Counted from the first letter of the stretch, positions 25,496 to 38,850 are shown. The stretch is DNA of 64,000 bases from Cricetomys ansorgei (GCA_026225945.1 JAMJFZ010001796.1:21552001-21616000), one strand, 5' to 3'. Notes: generated from the sequence alone by a model not told the origin. Numbers and translations: made by a program.

Positions 25496-25541
<46 letters not shown>
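25446..25541. repeat. (TG)n(TA)n microsatellite
   Basis: A short TG run passes into about 85 bp of TA with ca/gt interruptions, ending in an uninterrupted TA run from about 25505. It is self-complementary and could extrude a cruciform. Confidence 0.95.
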
Positions 25542-25543
<2 letters not shown>

Positions 25544-26364
25544 GATGTCTTAAAAGGCTCTGACTCAGTCAAGACTCAGGGATTAAGATTAAGACAAGAC
25601 TGTGAGGGATTAATCAAGTAAGTAAGAGATCTACAGCACTGTAAAAACAAGCAAAACAAGCAAGCAAAGCAAAGCTAAGCTTCAATTTCTCAAGTGATAC
25701 AAGATACTTCAATAGGGGACTAGTATCTTTTCATTAATTCCTTTCACTTCTAATTTCTGCAAAAAGTTTAGGGATGAGGGAGCAACATGTCCTAATGTAC
25801 AGGCAGCTGAAGGGTAATAATAGCTGGTTAGAAGAGGCAAGCAGATTATCTTACAGTACACAGCCAAAGCTGAAATTCCCCAAGTCTTACCTCAGCAGCA
25901 ACTGGAAGGCAAATTTTAAAAGGTAAGGCAAAAAAACAGCAAAAAGAACAGAGATGTATTCTCCACATTTAACACTATAGTTTTCTAGAAAGTATTTTGA
26001 AACCAATTGTGTTCCAATGACAACTGACAATTAGCAAACTGGTCTATTCCAAGATAAAGCTCTTAATCTCAAAATTCAACTGAATTGTTGCAGTCTACTA
26101 AGGAAAAGGCATAAATGCATATGGATATGGTATAGAGGGGAGTGGATCATGGAGAAATTCCTGAGACTAAGCCACGCCCCCATGTAGGTAAAAGAATGAA
26201 AATTCTTCAAAGGAAAAGTCTGAAAACCCATACTCCTTTTGCAGAGTCTCCTGACTCTTATATTAGTGAAACAGACACTTTACACATTTGTATCCTAAAA
26301 TTCACAAATGTATAAATGTTGGACTATGCAGCCTTCCTAACTCCACAAAAAGGTATGATGTTGA

Positions 26365-26480
26365 AGCCAGGTGGTGGTGGTGCATACCTTTGATCCCAGT
26401 GCTCCAGAGGCAGAGGCAGGAGGATCTCTGAGTTCCAGGACAGCTAGGGCTACATAGAAAAACCTTGTCTTCAAAAAGAA
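26365..26480 (+). repeat. B1 SINE, internally deleted
   Basis: 'gccaggtggtggtggtgcat' start and 'aaaaaccttgtcttc' end. The 'aaggccagcctggtctacag' block is missing. Confidence 0.9.
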
Positions 26481-26550
26481 AAGAGAGGAAGGGGGGGATG
26501 CTGAACTATGAAAATTATACTAACAATATCTCTGCTATTTCAACCCAAAT

Positions 26551-26712
26551 CAAGCCTAGTATGTTGACCCATGCCTTGAACCCCATAACTTAACAGGCAG
26601 AGGCAGGCAGGTAGATTTCTAGGACTTTGCAGCCAGCTTGATCTACATACACAGTGAGTTCCAGATCAGCCAAACCTATATAGTGAAACCCTATCTTAAA
26701 AAAAAAAAAAAA
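26551..26712 (+). repeat. B1 SINE
   Basis: 'aggcagaggcaggcaggtag' and 'gtgaaaccctatctt' followed by an A tail. Confidence 0.85.
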
Positions 26713-27138
26713 AGAAAGAAAAGAAAGAACAAATTAAACCAACCTGCAATTAGTAAAGCCTATAAGAATACAGTAAAGCCCATGAAACATTTTATCATAG
26801 CACTCAACAAGCTTAGAGAGAAGGGTTGAAGGTTAGCCTAGGATATAAGTTAAGACTTTGCCATCAAAATCAAAAATATACTAAAACTCAAGAGGCTGAG
26901 GCAAGAGGATCAACTTTTGAGGGTAGCAGTCTAAACTACTTAAGACTCTCAAAAAATCAAACAAAACACCACTCTTGGAACTCACAACATGTAGATCAAA
27001 CAAGCCTCAAGTTCAGAGTTATCCTTCTGCCTCTGCTTCCCCTGCGCTAGAATTACAGGCATTGGTTACCACATGACTTGGCTTCAGTTATGTTAGGTAC
27101 AATTTAACTCCATTTATCAGTTTTAAATTCCCATTGTA

Positions 27139-27292
27139 GGGCCAGGTAGTGGTGGCATGTGCCTTCAATCTCAGCACTCAGGAGGCAGAGGCTGGAGGAT
27201 CTCTATTGCATTTAAGGCCAGCCTGGTCTACGGAGTGAGTTCCAGGACAGGCAGGGCTACACAGAGAAACCCCATCTTGAAAAACCGAAAAA
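27139..27292 (+). repeat. B1 SINE, full length
   Basis: 'gggccaggtagtggtggcat' to 'gagaaaccccatcttgaaaa'. Confidence 0.95.
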
Positions 27293-27974
27293 AGAAAAGA
27301 AAGAAAAAAGGAAAAAAAAAATCCTATTGTTAGATTTTTACATTGTTCCAGGATGGCCTAGACAACACAGTCAAGAAAAGTTAGGGACTGAGTTTTGTGT
27401 TTAATAAATTGTTGGAAGCACCTTCATTATACAAATATCTCAGGAGCATCTAATGAGTACATCTGCAGGCTGGTGGTGTGGCACAATGGTAGAATGCTTG
27501 CTTACCACCATTCCTGAGGTCATAGAAGAAGAAAAAATTCTCTCAGTAAAGGAAAGAACTCTTAAAGTGTACCTTATTTAGTAGAGTTAAAATTTATGAA
27601 AAGTTTGAGCACAATATTTAATACAGTATGAAACCAAGTGGCATGAGACTCAGACCTATGCTGAAGTTACATTAAGACTTCCTGGGGAGCAGACAGACTT
27701 GAGAGAGAGTAGAAGCATGAGGAGTTCAATGGCCTGTGGCTAGGCTGCCATTGTAAGGTTAATGGACTCTCTAGTTTAGTACTTGGGCAGTAACAGGAAA
27801 TTTGGGTTGACATTATTGCAGTATTTATTTTTTGAGACAGAAATTATGTTATGCAGACTTGCTCAAATCCACAATCTTCCTCCTTCAATCTCCTGAGTGC
27901 TAGGACAAAGGCACTGGCTATCATACCAGAGTCTTAACTGTCATTCTTTAGTAGGAGATAAATTTAATATAAAG

Positions 27975-28300
27975 AAATGGTTCAAAGCATTTGCTGCTCT
28001 TGCAGAAGACCAGAGTTCATCCTAGTACTCACACTGAGCAGCTCTCATCCACCTGTAACTCCATTTCCAAGGGATCCCACACTCTATTCTAGCCTCTGTA
28101 AGCACTGATACATATGTTCACATACATAGACATATACATTCTCAGCACACACATGGTGGCTCACAACTGTCTAACTCCAGTTTGAGGGACCTGACACCCT
28201 CTTCTAACTTTTGTGGGCACAAGGTATACACATGGTGTCATATATACATAGAAGCAAAACACTCATACACACAAGCTAAGTAAATCTTAAATTTTTTAAT
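27975..28300 (+). repeat. Two B2/B3-family SINEs in series
   Basis: The first copy (27975-28142) has 'ggttcaaagcatttgctgct' and 'actctattctagcctctgta'. The second (28142-28300) is a headless copy beginning 'cacatggtggctcacaactg'. Confidence 0.85.
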
Positions 28301-28710
28301 GAACTAGAAGGAAAATAAAACTGTTAGATTTTATTTTTGTGAAATTGCTTCCCTTACTAAGACTGAATTTTGTACTAAATTTTGGCAAAGATAAACACAA
28401 TGAAGGTGTATCTGAAACAGGTGGTGCCTATCTTTAGACTCAACTATTCTAGAGCCTGAGGTAGAAGAATCTCTTCAAATTACAAATGAGATCAGACAGT
28501 AACATAGTAAGAACCATCTCAAAGGGAAAAACCGTACAACAAAACATATTTCTTGTTCACTTTCTGGGTATAAAACAGCTCTAAATGTTTCACTAAATGA
28601 GAAAGAGCTAGTTAATTATTTAATTCCCATCAGTCCTTTGTTTAGTCATGGATGTCCTTCCTTTAGTGGAAATTATCTTAGCACATTCAATTACCATTTA
28701 TTTAGTAGTA

Positions 28711-28866
28711 GGTTTTGTTGCTGTTTTTCAAGACAGGGTTTTGCATGGCCCTAGCTGTCCTGGAATTCACTCTATATAGACCAGACTGGCCTGGAACTCA
28801 GAAATCCATAAGCCTCTGCCTCCCAAGTGCTGGGATTTAAAGGTGTGTGCCACCACCACCTGGCCA
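28711..28866 (-). repeat. B1 SINE, full length
   Basis: Reverse complement, from 'caagacagggttttgcatgg' to 'gtgtgtgccaccaccacctg', followed by a run of A. Confidence 0.95.
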
Positions 28867-29114
28867 AAAAAAAAAAAAATTATTTTTAATTCTGAGTACT
28901 GCTTAAGACCTAATGCTTTTGTTGTTGTTCACTAAGTAATTTTTAAGTATTATAGAAAGACCTTCTGTTAAGTAAAGTACAGTTTAAAAAAAAATACTAC
29001 TCAAGAGGCTGTTGAAGGCAAGAGCACTTTGATAATAGATATGACTGGAATGTACAAGGCTCTGGGTTCCCTGCGTGTGCACGCACACGCACACACACAA
29101 AGTTTTACCTTTCT

Positions 29115-29328
29115 GGAGCTAGACAGATGTCTCAGTGGTTAAAAGCACTTGCTGCTTTTCAGTTCCCGTGTCAGGTGACTCTCAACTGCCTTTAGTGTAA
29201 CTCCAGCTCCAGGGGATCCAGTACCCTCTTCTCTCAGTAACCCACAGTAACAGCCTCACAGTAACTCCCACACATATGGCACACAGATATATCCAATATA
29301 TATAAAAATAAAAATAAATCTTTAAAAA
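29115..29328 (+). repeat. B2/B3-family SINE
   Basis: 'tggagctagacagatgtctc' head and 'ctccagctccaggggatcca'. A local 'acagtaac' repeat at 29236-29270 interrupts the 3' part. Confidence 0.88.
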
Positions 29329-29499
29329 ATTATGCCTTAGAATACAAATTAATGTTATCCGGTTTAAAGTATCTGCCTAGCATTCTAGTTGATGACACGG
29401 TTTTTTTTTAGGCTATTATGCTTTTGTTATAGCCATCTGTGTTATCTGTCTGGGTATATACACTGAGTGCAGATGACCCAGGAAGGCTGATAAAATGGC

Positions 29500-29632
29500 C
29501 TCAGAAGCCCTAGAGCTGGAGTTACAGGCATGAGCCACCTGACCTGGGTACTAGGACTGAATTGGGCCCTCTGGGAAGTACAAGAGCTCTTAAGCACTGA
29601 ACAACCAATGAGCCATCTCTCCAATCCCTCAC
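29500..29632 (-). repeat. B2/B3-family SINE, partial
   Basis: Reverse complement, ending with the head 'atgagccatctctccaatcc'. Confidence 0.8.
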
Positions 29633-29921
29633 AGATTACAATTCTTTTACTTTTTGTCTTTCAGGCCAGTCATCAAAATAGAACCCAAAACCTATTGAGC
29701 TGCACCTCTAGCCAACCCCTTCATCTTAATAAAAATGAGTATGTACAACAGGATTTTATTTTATTTATGTGGGTTTGTTTTGAGCCTTGGGATAAAGATG
29801 GTTCTGAGGTTAAAAGAACTGCTCCTCTTCCAGAGTACCAGGAAGTACTGTCGATGTACTGTTCCAGGAACAATAGGTAAAACACACATAAACTTATGCA
29901 TATTAAGTTTTTTTTTTTTTA

Positions 29922-30036
29922 AAGATAGGGTTTCTCTATGTAGCATAAGCCACCCTCAAACTGATTATATAGCCCAGATTAACTCTAAACTTCCAGCAAC
30001 TCTCCTGCAAATGCTGGAATTACTGGCATAAACCAC
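29922..30036 (-). repeat. B1 SINE, diverged
   Basis: 'gatagggtttctctatgtag' through 'gctggaattactggcataaa'. Confidence 0.8.
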
Positions 30037-30402
30037 TTGTTACACTTTTATGTCAGGATTTCCAAATGCAGAACACAGGCCTTTAGAATACTTAAAGAGT
30101 GCTTCTCTACAATAATTATGTATTCCTATATAATTCTGTTGGTTTTTTGTTTTGTTTTGTTTTTTCATTTTTGGGAAGGGTTTGGGGTGCTGGCAATTAA
30201 ACATAGACCTTCACAGGTACTAAGTATACATTCTGCCACAGATACGACCAAGCAATTCCTATGTCAGCTATATGAAATGTAACAAAACTCCCAAGAACAC
30301 AGTTTTTAAATGCCTTTTGTATTCCTCCAAATCTTGGCAAACAGAAAGCAATGGAAAAAATATTTATTGATAAACTGTCATCTAATAAAAAATATAAGCT
30401 CC

Positions 30403-30573
30403 TGAGCTGGAAAGATGGCTTAGCAGTTAAGAGAACTGGCTGATCTTCTAGAGGACCCAGGTTCAAATCTGAGCATCTATATAGGAACTCACAATTATAA
30501 CTCCAGCTCCAGAGGATCTGACACCCTTACACACATACATGCAGGCAAAACACCAATGCACATCAAATTATAA
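30403..30573 (+). repeat. B2/B3-family SINE
   Basis: 'gagctggaaagatggcttag' head and 'catgcaggcaaaacaccaat' tail. Confidence 0.92.
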
Positions 30574-30717
30574 AAGATTTACTACTTTATAATTTATTAT
30601 CTTATTTTATATATGTGTGTATGTTGTGTGTGTGTGCATTCATGTATACGTGCTATTAACACTAAATTTGAATCAATTTACCAAAACTGTCTTGTGCCTT
30701 AACAATTCCTTAAAAGT

Positions 30718-30868
30718 GAGCCAGGAAGTAGTTTAGTTGGTAAAGTACTTATTTAGCATGCACAACACCCTGGAAATTAAATCCTAAGCACCAAATAAAC
30801 CACAGTGATGCATACCTATAATCCTAATACTGAGAAAAGTATCAAAAGGTCTTCTCCATCTAAAACAA
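30718..30868 (+). repeat. ID-B1 composite SINE
   Basis: An ID-like 'ttagttggtaaagtacttat' head is fused to a B1-like 'gtgatgcatacctataatcc' tail. Confidence 0.75.
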
Positions 30869-30900
30869 ACAAAACAAAAATCTTACAAGTACCTGACTTG

Positions 30901-31096
30901 GGGCTGGAGAAATGGCTCAATGGTCAAGAACACTTGTTGCTCTCGGCAAGGATCTAGGTTCAGTCCCCAAGACCCACATGATGACTCACAGCCATAACTT
31001 CAGTTCCAAGGGCTCTAACAATCCTCTTCTGACCTCATGAGTACCAAGCATACACATGGTATACATACATACATGAAAGCAAAACATTCATACACA
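30901..31096 (+). repeat. B2/B3-family SINE
   Basis: 'gggctggagaaatggctcaa' head and 'atcctcttctgacctcatga' 3' block. Confidence 0.92.
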
Positions 31097-31103
31097 AATT
31101 TTT

Positions 31104-31234
31104 GTTTTTGTTTTGTTTTTTAAGACAGTTTTCCCTGTGTCACCCCCGCTGTCCTGGAACTCACCTGTAGACCAGAACTCTAGACTCTAGACTACAGAAT
31201 TCCAGGACAGCCAGGACTACACAGAGAAACCTTG

Positions 31235-31275
<41 letters not shown>
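31104..31275. repeat. Opposed B1 fragments with long poly(A)
   Basis: A reverse B1 piece (about 31104-31175) faces a forward, 5'-truncated B1 piece (about 31186-31238) that ends in a pure run of about 37 A bases (31239-31275). Confidence 0.88.
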
Positions 31276-31277
<2 letters not shown>

Positions 31278-31286
31278 AGGAGAAAG

Positions 31287-31370
31287 GGCTTAGAGGTTTT
31301 ACTGAGTGGTAGATCATTTACCTAGCAAAAACAAACCCCAGTTTCTGTCCCTAGCACCAGAAATTAAAAA
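31287..31370 (+). repeat. ID-type SINE
   Basis: 'actgagtggtagatcattta' and 'tttctgtccctagcaccag'. Confidence 0.7.
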
Positions 31371-32572
31371 AATTTTAAAAAGTCAAGAACTAATTATATA
31401 AAATGGAATATATGCTGCAGTGAAGCAATAGTAGGAAAATGAAGACTAAAATCTTACAGAGGCTATTCAAAGAAAGTTAATTGCACATACACATTACAAA
31501 AGATACATGATGGGGGACAAAACAAAGCAAGAGTCGGGATGCAAGAGCACAAAGCAACAACACAAAGAACTAATAAAACATTGAAGTCAGAAGTTAGATT
31601 TTTGTGCATTTCTGTTTATAAGATAAATATAAGCACTTAATTTGGGAGGAAAGAAATAAAAGGGAGGTTCTTCAGGCCTTCCTGAACTTTCAAAAGACAC
31701 AAAGCAGCTTAAGTTACAACTCGACAGTGAAATTTTCGGATGGGTTGTGAAAATTCACTTTGGGCTCCCCGGCCATCAGATGTTTACCACCATAAGGCCT
31801 TCAAATTGGATTCATCTTTAAGACAGCACAAGTTACATCTATTTACTCAGAATACCACCCATAATGCACTGAACAGAAATTTAAGTCTGGGTAGAACTCA
31901 CTAGTTATGATAGCCAAAGAGTTGATAATGTAAACATTGAAATGCTCTTAATTTCAATGCTCTAACTTCACATCTTGAAGGCTCATTTATAGATACTTCA
32001 ATTTATCAGTTTTCAAAATTCACATATGGGGAACAAGACCATATTTACAGAAATAAATGCATCTCCTCTAGAAGGAAACTAACAATAAACTAAACAATGA
32101 GTTATTATTATAAATTGGTGGAGAAACAAAGTTTCTGCATTATACCAAAACATCATTGTGCTTTAAATGATCAACTATTAAGCCTGCACTAGTCGTACCA
32201 CAACTATAGTATGTGCTGCACAAGAGGATGAGAAATCACCTTAGCTATATAGCAAAACCATCATTTTAAAAATTAAAACAGAAAAAACTACTGCATGCAA
32301 ACAATAGACAATTAAAGAACTTTCTAGATTTTTTTAGTACGATGATTTCAAGTTAACTTATAGTGTCTAAATGCACTCGTATCAGACAGGCTACAAGGTA
32401 ACACACACTTGTAATCTTAGAGCACTTTGGGAGGCAAGAAGTTGGACATTTTAAGATTGTTGTAGCTATAGAAGACCTTGTCTCCAAAGAAAATCATTTC
32501 ACATTAACAATGCATAGTTACAGTATCTTGTTCCTACAAGGTTTATTTCCTTCAACAAACTTTTTTTCTTCT

Positions 32573-32855
32573 TTTCTGAGTAGGTCCTTTCTGACCTACT
32601 GTAACTTATGTAGGCCAGATGGCCTTTAAACTTAGGGAACTGCCTGCCTCTACCTCCCCAGTGTTAGGATTAAAGTGTGTACCACCAAGCCCAGCCTTCA
32701 AGAAACATTTTTTAAAATAGCTATTATTCGAGGGAGTCCTCCTTTAATCCCAGCGCTCAGGAGGCAGCAGGCAGATCTCTGAGTTCAAGGCCAGCCTGGT
32801 CTACAAAGTTCCAAGACAGCAGGGCTACAAAGAAACCCTGCTTCAAAAAAAACAC
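32573..32855. repeat. Convergent B1 pair
   Basis: A reverse B1 at 32573-32696 is followed by a forward B1 at 32730-32855. They share the core around 'gcctctacctccccagtgtt' and 'aatcccagcgctcaggaggc'. Transcripts could fold the two together. Confidence 0.85.
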
Positions 32856-33135
32856 CCCAAAATCTATTATAGGATTGTATACTAGAAACTAGCCTAAAAA
32901 GGGAATATTAATTTCAAAGAACTCATAATCAGATTAAGAAATACTGCTAAACACTGATATTTTCAAGTAGCATGTTTATGTATGTTTAGAGGCTGTCCTA
33001 AACCTAGGTAGAAGAAAATTGAGAGGTGACACCAATGCTACTAAAGGAGGGAATTCAAAGGGTTTGTATTCCAATTCATCTACAGAGCCAAAGAGGTTTC
33101 CTATGTCTCGTATAAAAATGAGAGTTAGCCCTCTG

Positions 33136-33278
33136 GCTGGCTAGTGGTGGTGCACACCTATAATCATTGCACCAGGAGGCAGAGGCAGATGGATTTCTCT
33201 GAGTTTGAGACCAGCCTGGACTACAGACTGAGTTCCAGGACAGCCAGGACTACAAAGAGAAACTCTGTCTGGAAAAAC
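33136..33278 (+). repeat. B1 SINE, full length
   Basis: 'ggctagtggtggtgcacacc' to 'gagaaactctgtctggaaaa'. Confidence 0.93.
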
Positions 33279-33451
33279 AAACAGAAAAGTCAGTTGGCAC
33301 TTAGACTAAATTATATGCCTAAGACCACAAAAAATAGTGCTTAGTCAAGACTAAAACCCAAGCCTTTTCTCTTGTTATCACATGCTTCAATAGTGAATGC
33401 TGTTCACTATTGGAAACTAAGAACAGCAACAGGCAACTAGAATGATTTTTC

Positions 33452-33700
33452 CCAAGGCAGTGTTTTATCATGTAGGCCAAGCTGGCCTTGACCTCCTGAA
33501 TCTGGGGCCTCCTAAGGTGCTAGGATTATAGGCATGGGCCACAATGCCCAGCTAGAATGCCTTTTTGTTTTATTTTTGAGACAGAGTTTCACTATTTAGC
33601 ACTGGCTGTCCTGTAATTCACTATTTAGATTAGGTTGGAACTAAGAGATTTGCCTGCCTTTTTTCAGAACTAAAGTATGCACTATTACATCCAACTTTAG
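33452..33700 (-). repeat. Two reverse B1 SINEs in series
   Basis: The first (33452-33554) shows 'aggccaagctggccttgacc'. The second (33564-33700) shows 'gagacagagtttcactattt' and is more diverged. Confidence 0.8.
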
Positions 33701-35529
33701 CATGCCTTCTTAAATCAAACAAAACCAGGAACTATCACCAACAGATTCCCCACATTCAAAGCTTAAGCCTGAATGGTAATTTTTTTTTTTCTTTTGGCCA
33801 ATGAAGCTGAAGGAACCACCAAGAAACTCAAAGAAAACAAAGAAAAACAACTGAAGACTTATTCCGATCTATGAAGTAACTTTTTAAAGCCAATCTGAAA
33901 CTACCAATGACATTCGGTTTGAAGAACTAAACTTCTTATAATACATTAGTCAAATTAAATTACACATAAAAAGAAAATGGTCTAGCATAAATATACTATT
34001 TATCATCAAAACCAGCAAGCATACATTACGTACAAAGTTCCATCTGGAGCACAGAGAATGTAAAGTACTAGTTCACAAAGTTCATCACCTGTTAAGAAAG
34101 ACCTACACACTCTAAAATTACAAATTAGATTTAGTATAATAGCCCTACTTTTTTATGTGACCTTGACTCACTCACAAACCTAGTCTCATTAACGTCAGTT
34201 TAGACTGTAAGAGGCAGAGCTGGCCATGGTGGCTTGTAATCCCAACACTCTCAAGACTAAAGCAAGAGGATGGCAAGCTCAACACCAGCCTGGCAATGAA
34301 GAACTATGTATCAATACCCTGGTTCAAAAAAAAAAAAAAATTTACACATGAAGCAAGCAAAAAAATAACCTACTGGGTTGATAAAGGAACCACAGGTGAC
34401 ATATCTATCCCGGCACCTTGGTGGAAAATCAGTTAAGGGAGATAGAAAAGGACAAAAGCACTAACAAACCACAGGAAGCATTCTCAAGAATCTGTAAGGG
34501 CCAGATTCTGCAGGGAAAGGTGATAGTTAACAAGCCAGTGGACTGGAGTTTGAATCCCAAGATCCATATAAAGGTGGACAGCACAAAACAATTCCACAAA
34601 GTTGACCTTTGACCACCACATGTAGAGCAATAAATAAAAACCTATTGGAGCAAAGAAATCTTCCACAGAATCCTTCCAAGCGGTAGACTGGTGGCTTATT
34701 TGACAAGACCAAACTATCATTACTACCCTAATTCATCTCATGCATATCATAATGATCTCAAATATTTCTTGCTCAGGTAGTCCGGAAGCCAATGGGGGAA
34801 AACAAAAGCAATACATCAACAAATAGTCGACTATAGCCCAAAAGTGAACCATATGCAGATAACCAAGAAATAAAAAGAGCAAAAGGTAGTTTAAAAGGTG
34901 AGCTGAAGGGGTGAAGTTAAGTTTGTTATATCCTCTGGCTACTATGTACATAGTAGGTGCTTACTGGGTTTGAGTTTGAGGGGAAAGTGATAGCCAGGTT
35001 GGCATTTGAAAGACAAGTGAAAAACAAGTAAGTTACAGTTTTGACTTGAGTCATCAAATTACCTCTGCAGGGCCAGTGTGGCAGAACATGCCTATAATCC
35101 CAGCATTTAGGAGATGGAAGTAGGAGGATCATGAGTTAGAGGTCTTCCTGGTTACATAAAAACCTGTCTCAAAAATAATTACCTGTGCAAATAGGAATAA
35201 ATAAAATCACACATTTGCTCATTATTGCCCTACTAATCCACGTGAAAATAAAAAAACCTCCCTAAATTCTATAAAAGACCCAGATTCACAAAATACTTCC
35301 CTTAACAGTAACCTCTTGACACTAAAAAGCCAACTAGTAATCCCATCATTCGTGGTGGACACCAAAGAATAAGTAGTTCAAGGTCATCATCATACAAAGA
35401 CTTTCAGGCCAGCCTAGGCTAAATAACCCAGTCTCAAAAATAAAATAAAAGGAAACTATGTGAACAGCTACAAACCAGAAAAGGTACCAATTCTGTAATT
35501 CCATCAGAAATAAAAATGCAAAAACAAGG

Positions 35530-35742
35530 TGTCCTGTAGAAATGGCTCAGTGGCTAAAAGCACGTGTTCTTGCAGAGGACCCAGGTTCAACTCCTAGCAT
35601 CCACATGGTAGCTCGTAACCATGTGTAACGCCAGTCCCAAGGGATCCAAAGACCTTTTCTGACCTCTACAGGCACCAGGCTTGCATGGCATGCTGTACCC
35701 ATACACAGAGTCAGGCAAAACACACACAGAATAAAAAAAAGT
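35530..35742 (+). repeat. B2/B3-family SINE
   Basis: 'gtagaaatggctcagtggct' head, 'aggttcaactcctagcatcc' box B, and 'gtcaggcaaaacacacacag' tail. Confidence 0.9.
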
Positions 35743-36189
35743 TTTAACTTCTCTAAATAGGACTAACAAGTTCTTCTGTAAGACACAAATCAAGAAGTAA
35801 CTGGAATGTTGATGTAAACCTAGATAAAACCTTTTTTTAAAAACAAGTTACACCGAATTTGGGTCTATGTTCCACTAACAGTTAAGTAACAATAATTTCT
35901 AGTTATAAAGTATTATGCTTCATATCAATCTTCCCTTACAGACAAGGACCACTAACATCTACCATAGTTTTCTAATACAAGTATCTTCAGGGGCTGAGAA
36001 TATTTTTTTCTATTACCATTTTATCTGCTGGGTTTCCAAAACCACACAATGAAAAATATTGCCAATTCATATTTTAGAGATAGAATGGAGACCAGATAGA
36101 TTAAGGGACTAGTTTAAGGTCACACCACTACTAACTGAAAGAATACCAACTTTCAAATCAATGATGTATCTTCTCTAGATGCCTCTTTA

Positions 36190-36395
36190 AGGGTTAGAGA
36201 GATGGCTCAGCAATTCAGAGCACTGGCTGCTCTTCCAGAGGATGAGTATTCCCAGCACCCACACACTGGCTCACAACTGTCTGTAAGTCCAGTCCCATGC
36301 AATTTGGTGCCCTCTTCTGGCCCCAGTGGGCACCAAGTACACAAGTAGTACACAAACATACATGAAGGCAAAATACCTATACACATAAAATAAAA
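36190..36395 (+). repeat. B2/B3-family SINE
   Basis: 'gggttagagagatggctcag' head and 'gccctcttctggccccagtg' 3' block. Confidence 0.92.
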
Positions 36396-36503
36396 AATAT
36401 TTAAGATTTTTCAGAAATAGTAAAATATAACCGTAAAACTTTAGCCAGATTAACATAATTGGAATAAAAGTTAATAGAACTCCAAAATTCATTCCCCTTG
36501 CCA

Positions 36504-36585
36504 GGGGTACACACCTTTAATCCCAGAGGCAAACAGATCTCTGCATGTTCCAGGCCAGCCAGGGCTACATGGGGAGAAACCCTGT
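36504..36585 (+). repeat. B1 SINE, internally deleted
   Basis: 'tacacacctttaatcccaga' and 'gagaaaccctgtcttaataa'. About half of the core is missing. Confidence 0.85.
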
Positions 36586-38832
36586 CTTAATAATTAAATA
36601 GTTTCAGTTTGCGTCCTACATGTGGTATGCTCACAGGTAAAGCTTACAGAGTAAGTGGAAAAGGGAGATTTGTGCTGAAAAGAGAAAAAAAGAATGCCCC
36701 AAAGGAGCACAGCACACCTAAAAGTATTCTTAAAAGTAGTAATGTTTTAAGAAAACATTAGATAGCAACTGTGGTGGTATTCAAACATTGCCAGAGAAAA
36801 GGAAGTCATGGTGGGCTAGGAAAAGGATGATGTGAAAATGGAGACTGAGATTAAGAGAAACAGAAAGACTCTTCTAGAACAGCATGGACAGAACCCAGTG
36901 TGGATGAACCAGAGGCAGAGAAAAAGGCTGAAGGCAAAGTGAGAGAAAGGACTGAGAAAAAGGAAGCAAAGCAAAGGCAGAGAAAGGGCTTGGCCTTGTA
37001 GACCCTTAAAAACTCAAAAGTGCTGCATGGGACAGAAGTTTGGTTGGAATGTCTGCACTGATTTAAGCTCTCGCTAAATGTTAAGTCATTTATTTTCTTA
37101 TATTAATTTGACTTTATTTCTGTAATTAAAAACCAAAATAACTCATTTGATTTGGGAACATGAATAAATATTCTTTGGAATATTTTTTAATAAATAAAAA
37201 ATTTTACTTCCCTCACTTAACGCACTGATTTTTAGCTTGGTCTACTCTAATTAGCCTCCCACCCATTTTGAATATTTGCTAATTTTACAAAAGCACTTTC
37301 CAGGACTGTCAAGAGTTCACAAACTTCTAAAAAGTCTATGAAAAGCTAAAACAAAACACCTGATCTGAGGCAAACTAAATGTCAGCTGAGCATACTTAAA
37401 CACTCCTCACAATACTGAAGCATGGTGGAGCAGATGGAAACAATAATGATCTTAATTAGAATTCTGCAATTCTTATATCAGTACATCCGTAGAAGAGCAG
37501 TCATATACAAAGCCCACCAGCAATCATGCTACAATGTAAAACCGTCTGGGACTAAACATGGAACAAGGGGTAAGTTAAATACTTTAAAAACAAGGAGTAT
37601 GAGTAAAGAGTAAATAAAAAAAAATCTTAAGATTTAATACTGAAGTAACTACATAAGCATAAGAAAATAAGCCTCAGTAACGCCCTCCACAATCTATTAT
37701 CCATAAACTTGTGACACACACAAGGCCTCATATACAAGCCTCTTGCCTTTTTTCTAAAACAACTAAGACCTTTGTTTCCAGCATCAGTTTTTTACCCTAT
37801 TCAATAATAACTCTCTCAACTTTCTACCACATATTTTTGTTTTGTTTTTAAAGATGAGATTCTTAGCCTTAACTTGCCTAGTCTTTAAAAAAAAAAAATG
37901 AAATGCCAAAAATATCTAATAAGATTCCAGAACAAGAGAAAGTTAAGGACACCACTACAGGGCCTACAAACCGAAGAAAGCCTGAGATCGGGTGATTTGG
38001 CAGCCCAGGCCAGATCGCGAGCTCAAACTGGGAAGGGAGACAGGAGAGCGGTTAGACCACTCGGAACAGAGTCACAGCGCTATCAACCGCCCCCCCACCC
38101 CCACCCCTCCTTTACCTAGTAACATTCCCGGCCCCAATTAACGAAGCGAAGACACTAAAAACCCAGCACCCCGGCAAGAAGCTAAAGCTAAAAAACCTCT
38201 CCCCGACAAAATAACGCGTTAACAGAAACAAATCTGCTGGAGAGTTGGGAAGCCGCCCCTTCCCGTTTTCCTCACCTCTGGGGGAATCAATTCCCTCCCG
38301 TCCACCTAGAGTAGTTTAAGGTGTAATTTAGTCAACCCCACCCCCACCTGCCTTTTTTTTTTTTTTTTAATTTTGGTAACATTCGTCCCTTCTAACTAGT
38401 TAAGGCTTTCTGCTATTCCGAGGAAATGAAAAGACAGAAGACTGGATCTTAAAACCTTTTTCTCAACATCCCTGTAACTTGTTTCCTTACAAAAAATCCC
38501 ACTCGCTTAGGCACAAGGAAGAGTTGAACTGACGGACAAACGGTGTAAGAGGTTTTATGTAATCCACATATATTAATCGCCTGACTCGTTTTCAATGTTA
38601 CTACGACTGGAGTGACAATTGGCCCACCTCCCTCACCCAAGCCCCAGTTAACCTCTCTGTCCCACTCCCCTGCTGGTCTTCTTAGATGCTGCTGCTTCCC
38701 TCAGACAAGTTTCTCGGCCTCTATGGAGGCCACAGCCAGCTCGGAACGTCGTCGTCCTCCCTCAGCCTCGACTTCCCAGGCTAGAAAAGCCGCCCCGCGC
38801 CGGCTTGGCTCGGCTCGCCCGCCCTCAACCGT

Positions 38833-38850
38833 CCCCCCCCCCCGCCCCCC
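38833..38850 (-). other. G-run just inside TRIP12 intron 1
   Basis: On the minus strand this reads six G, a C, then eleven G, about 18 nt downstream of the candidate first-exon donor. It could act as a G-quadruplex or an hnRNP F/H-bound splicing enhancer (inference). Confidence 0.6.
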
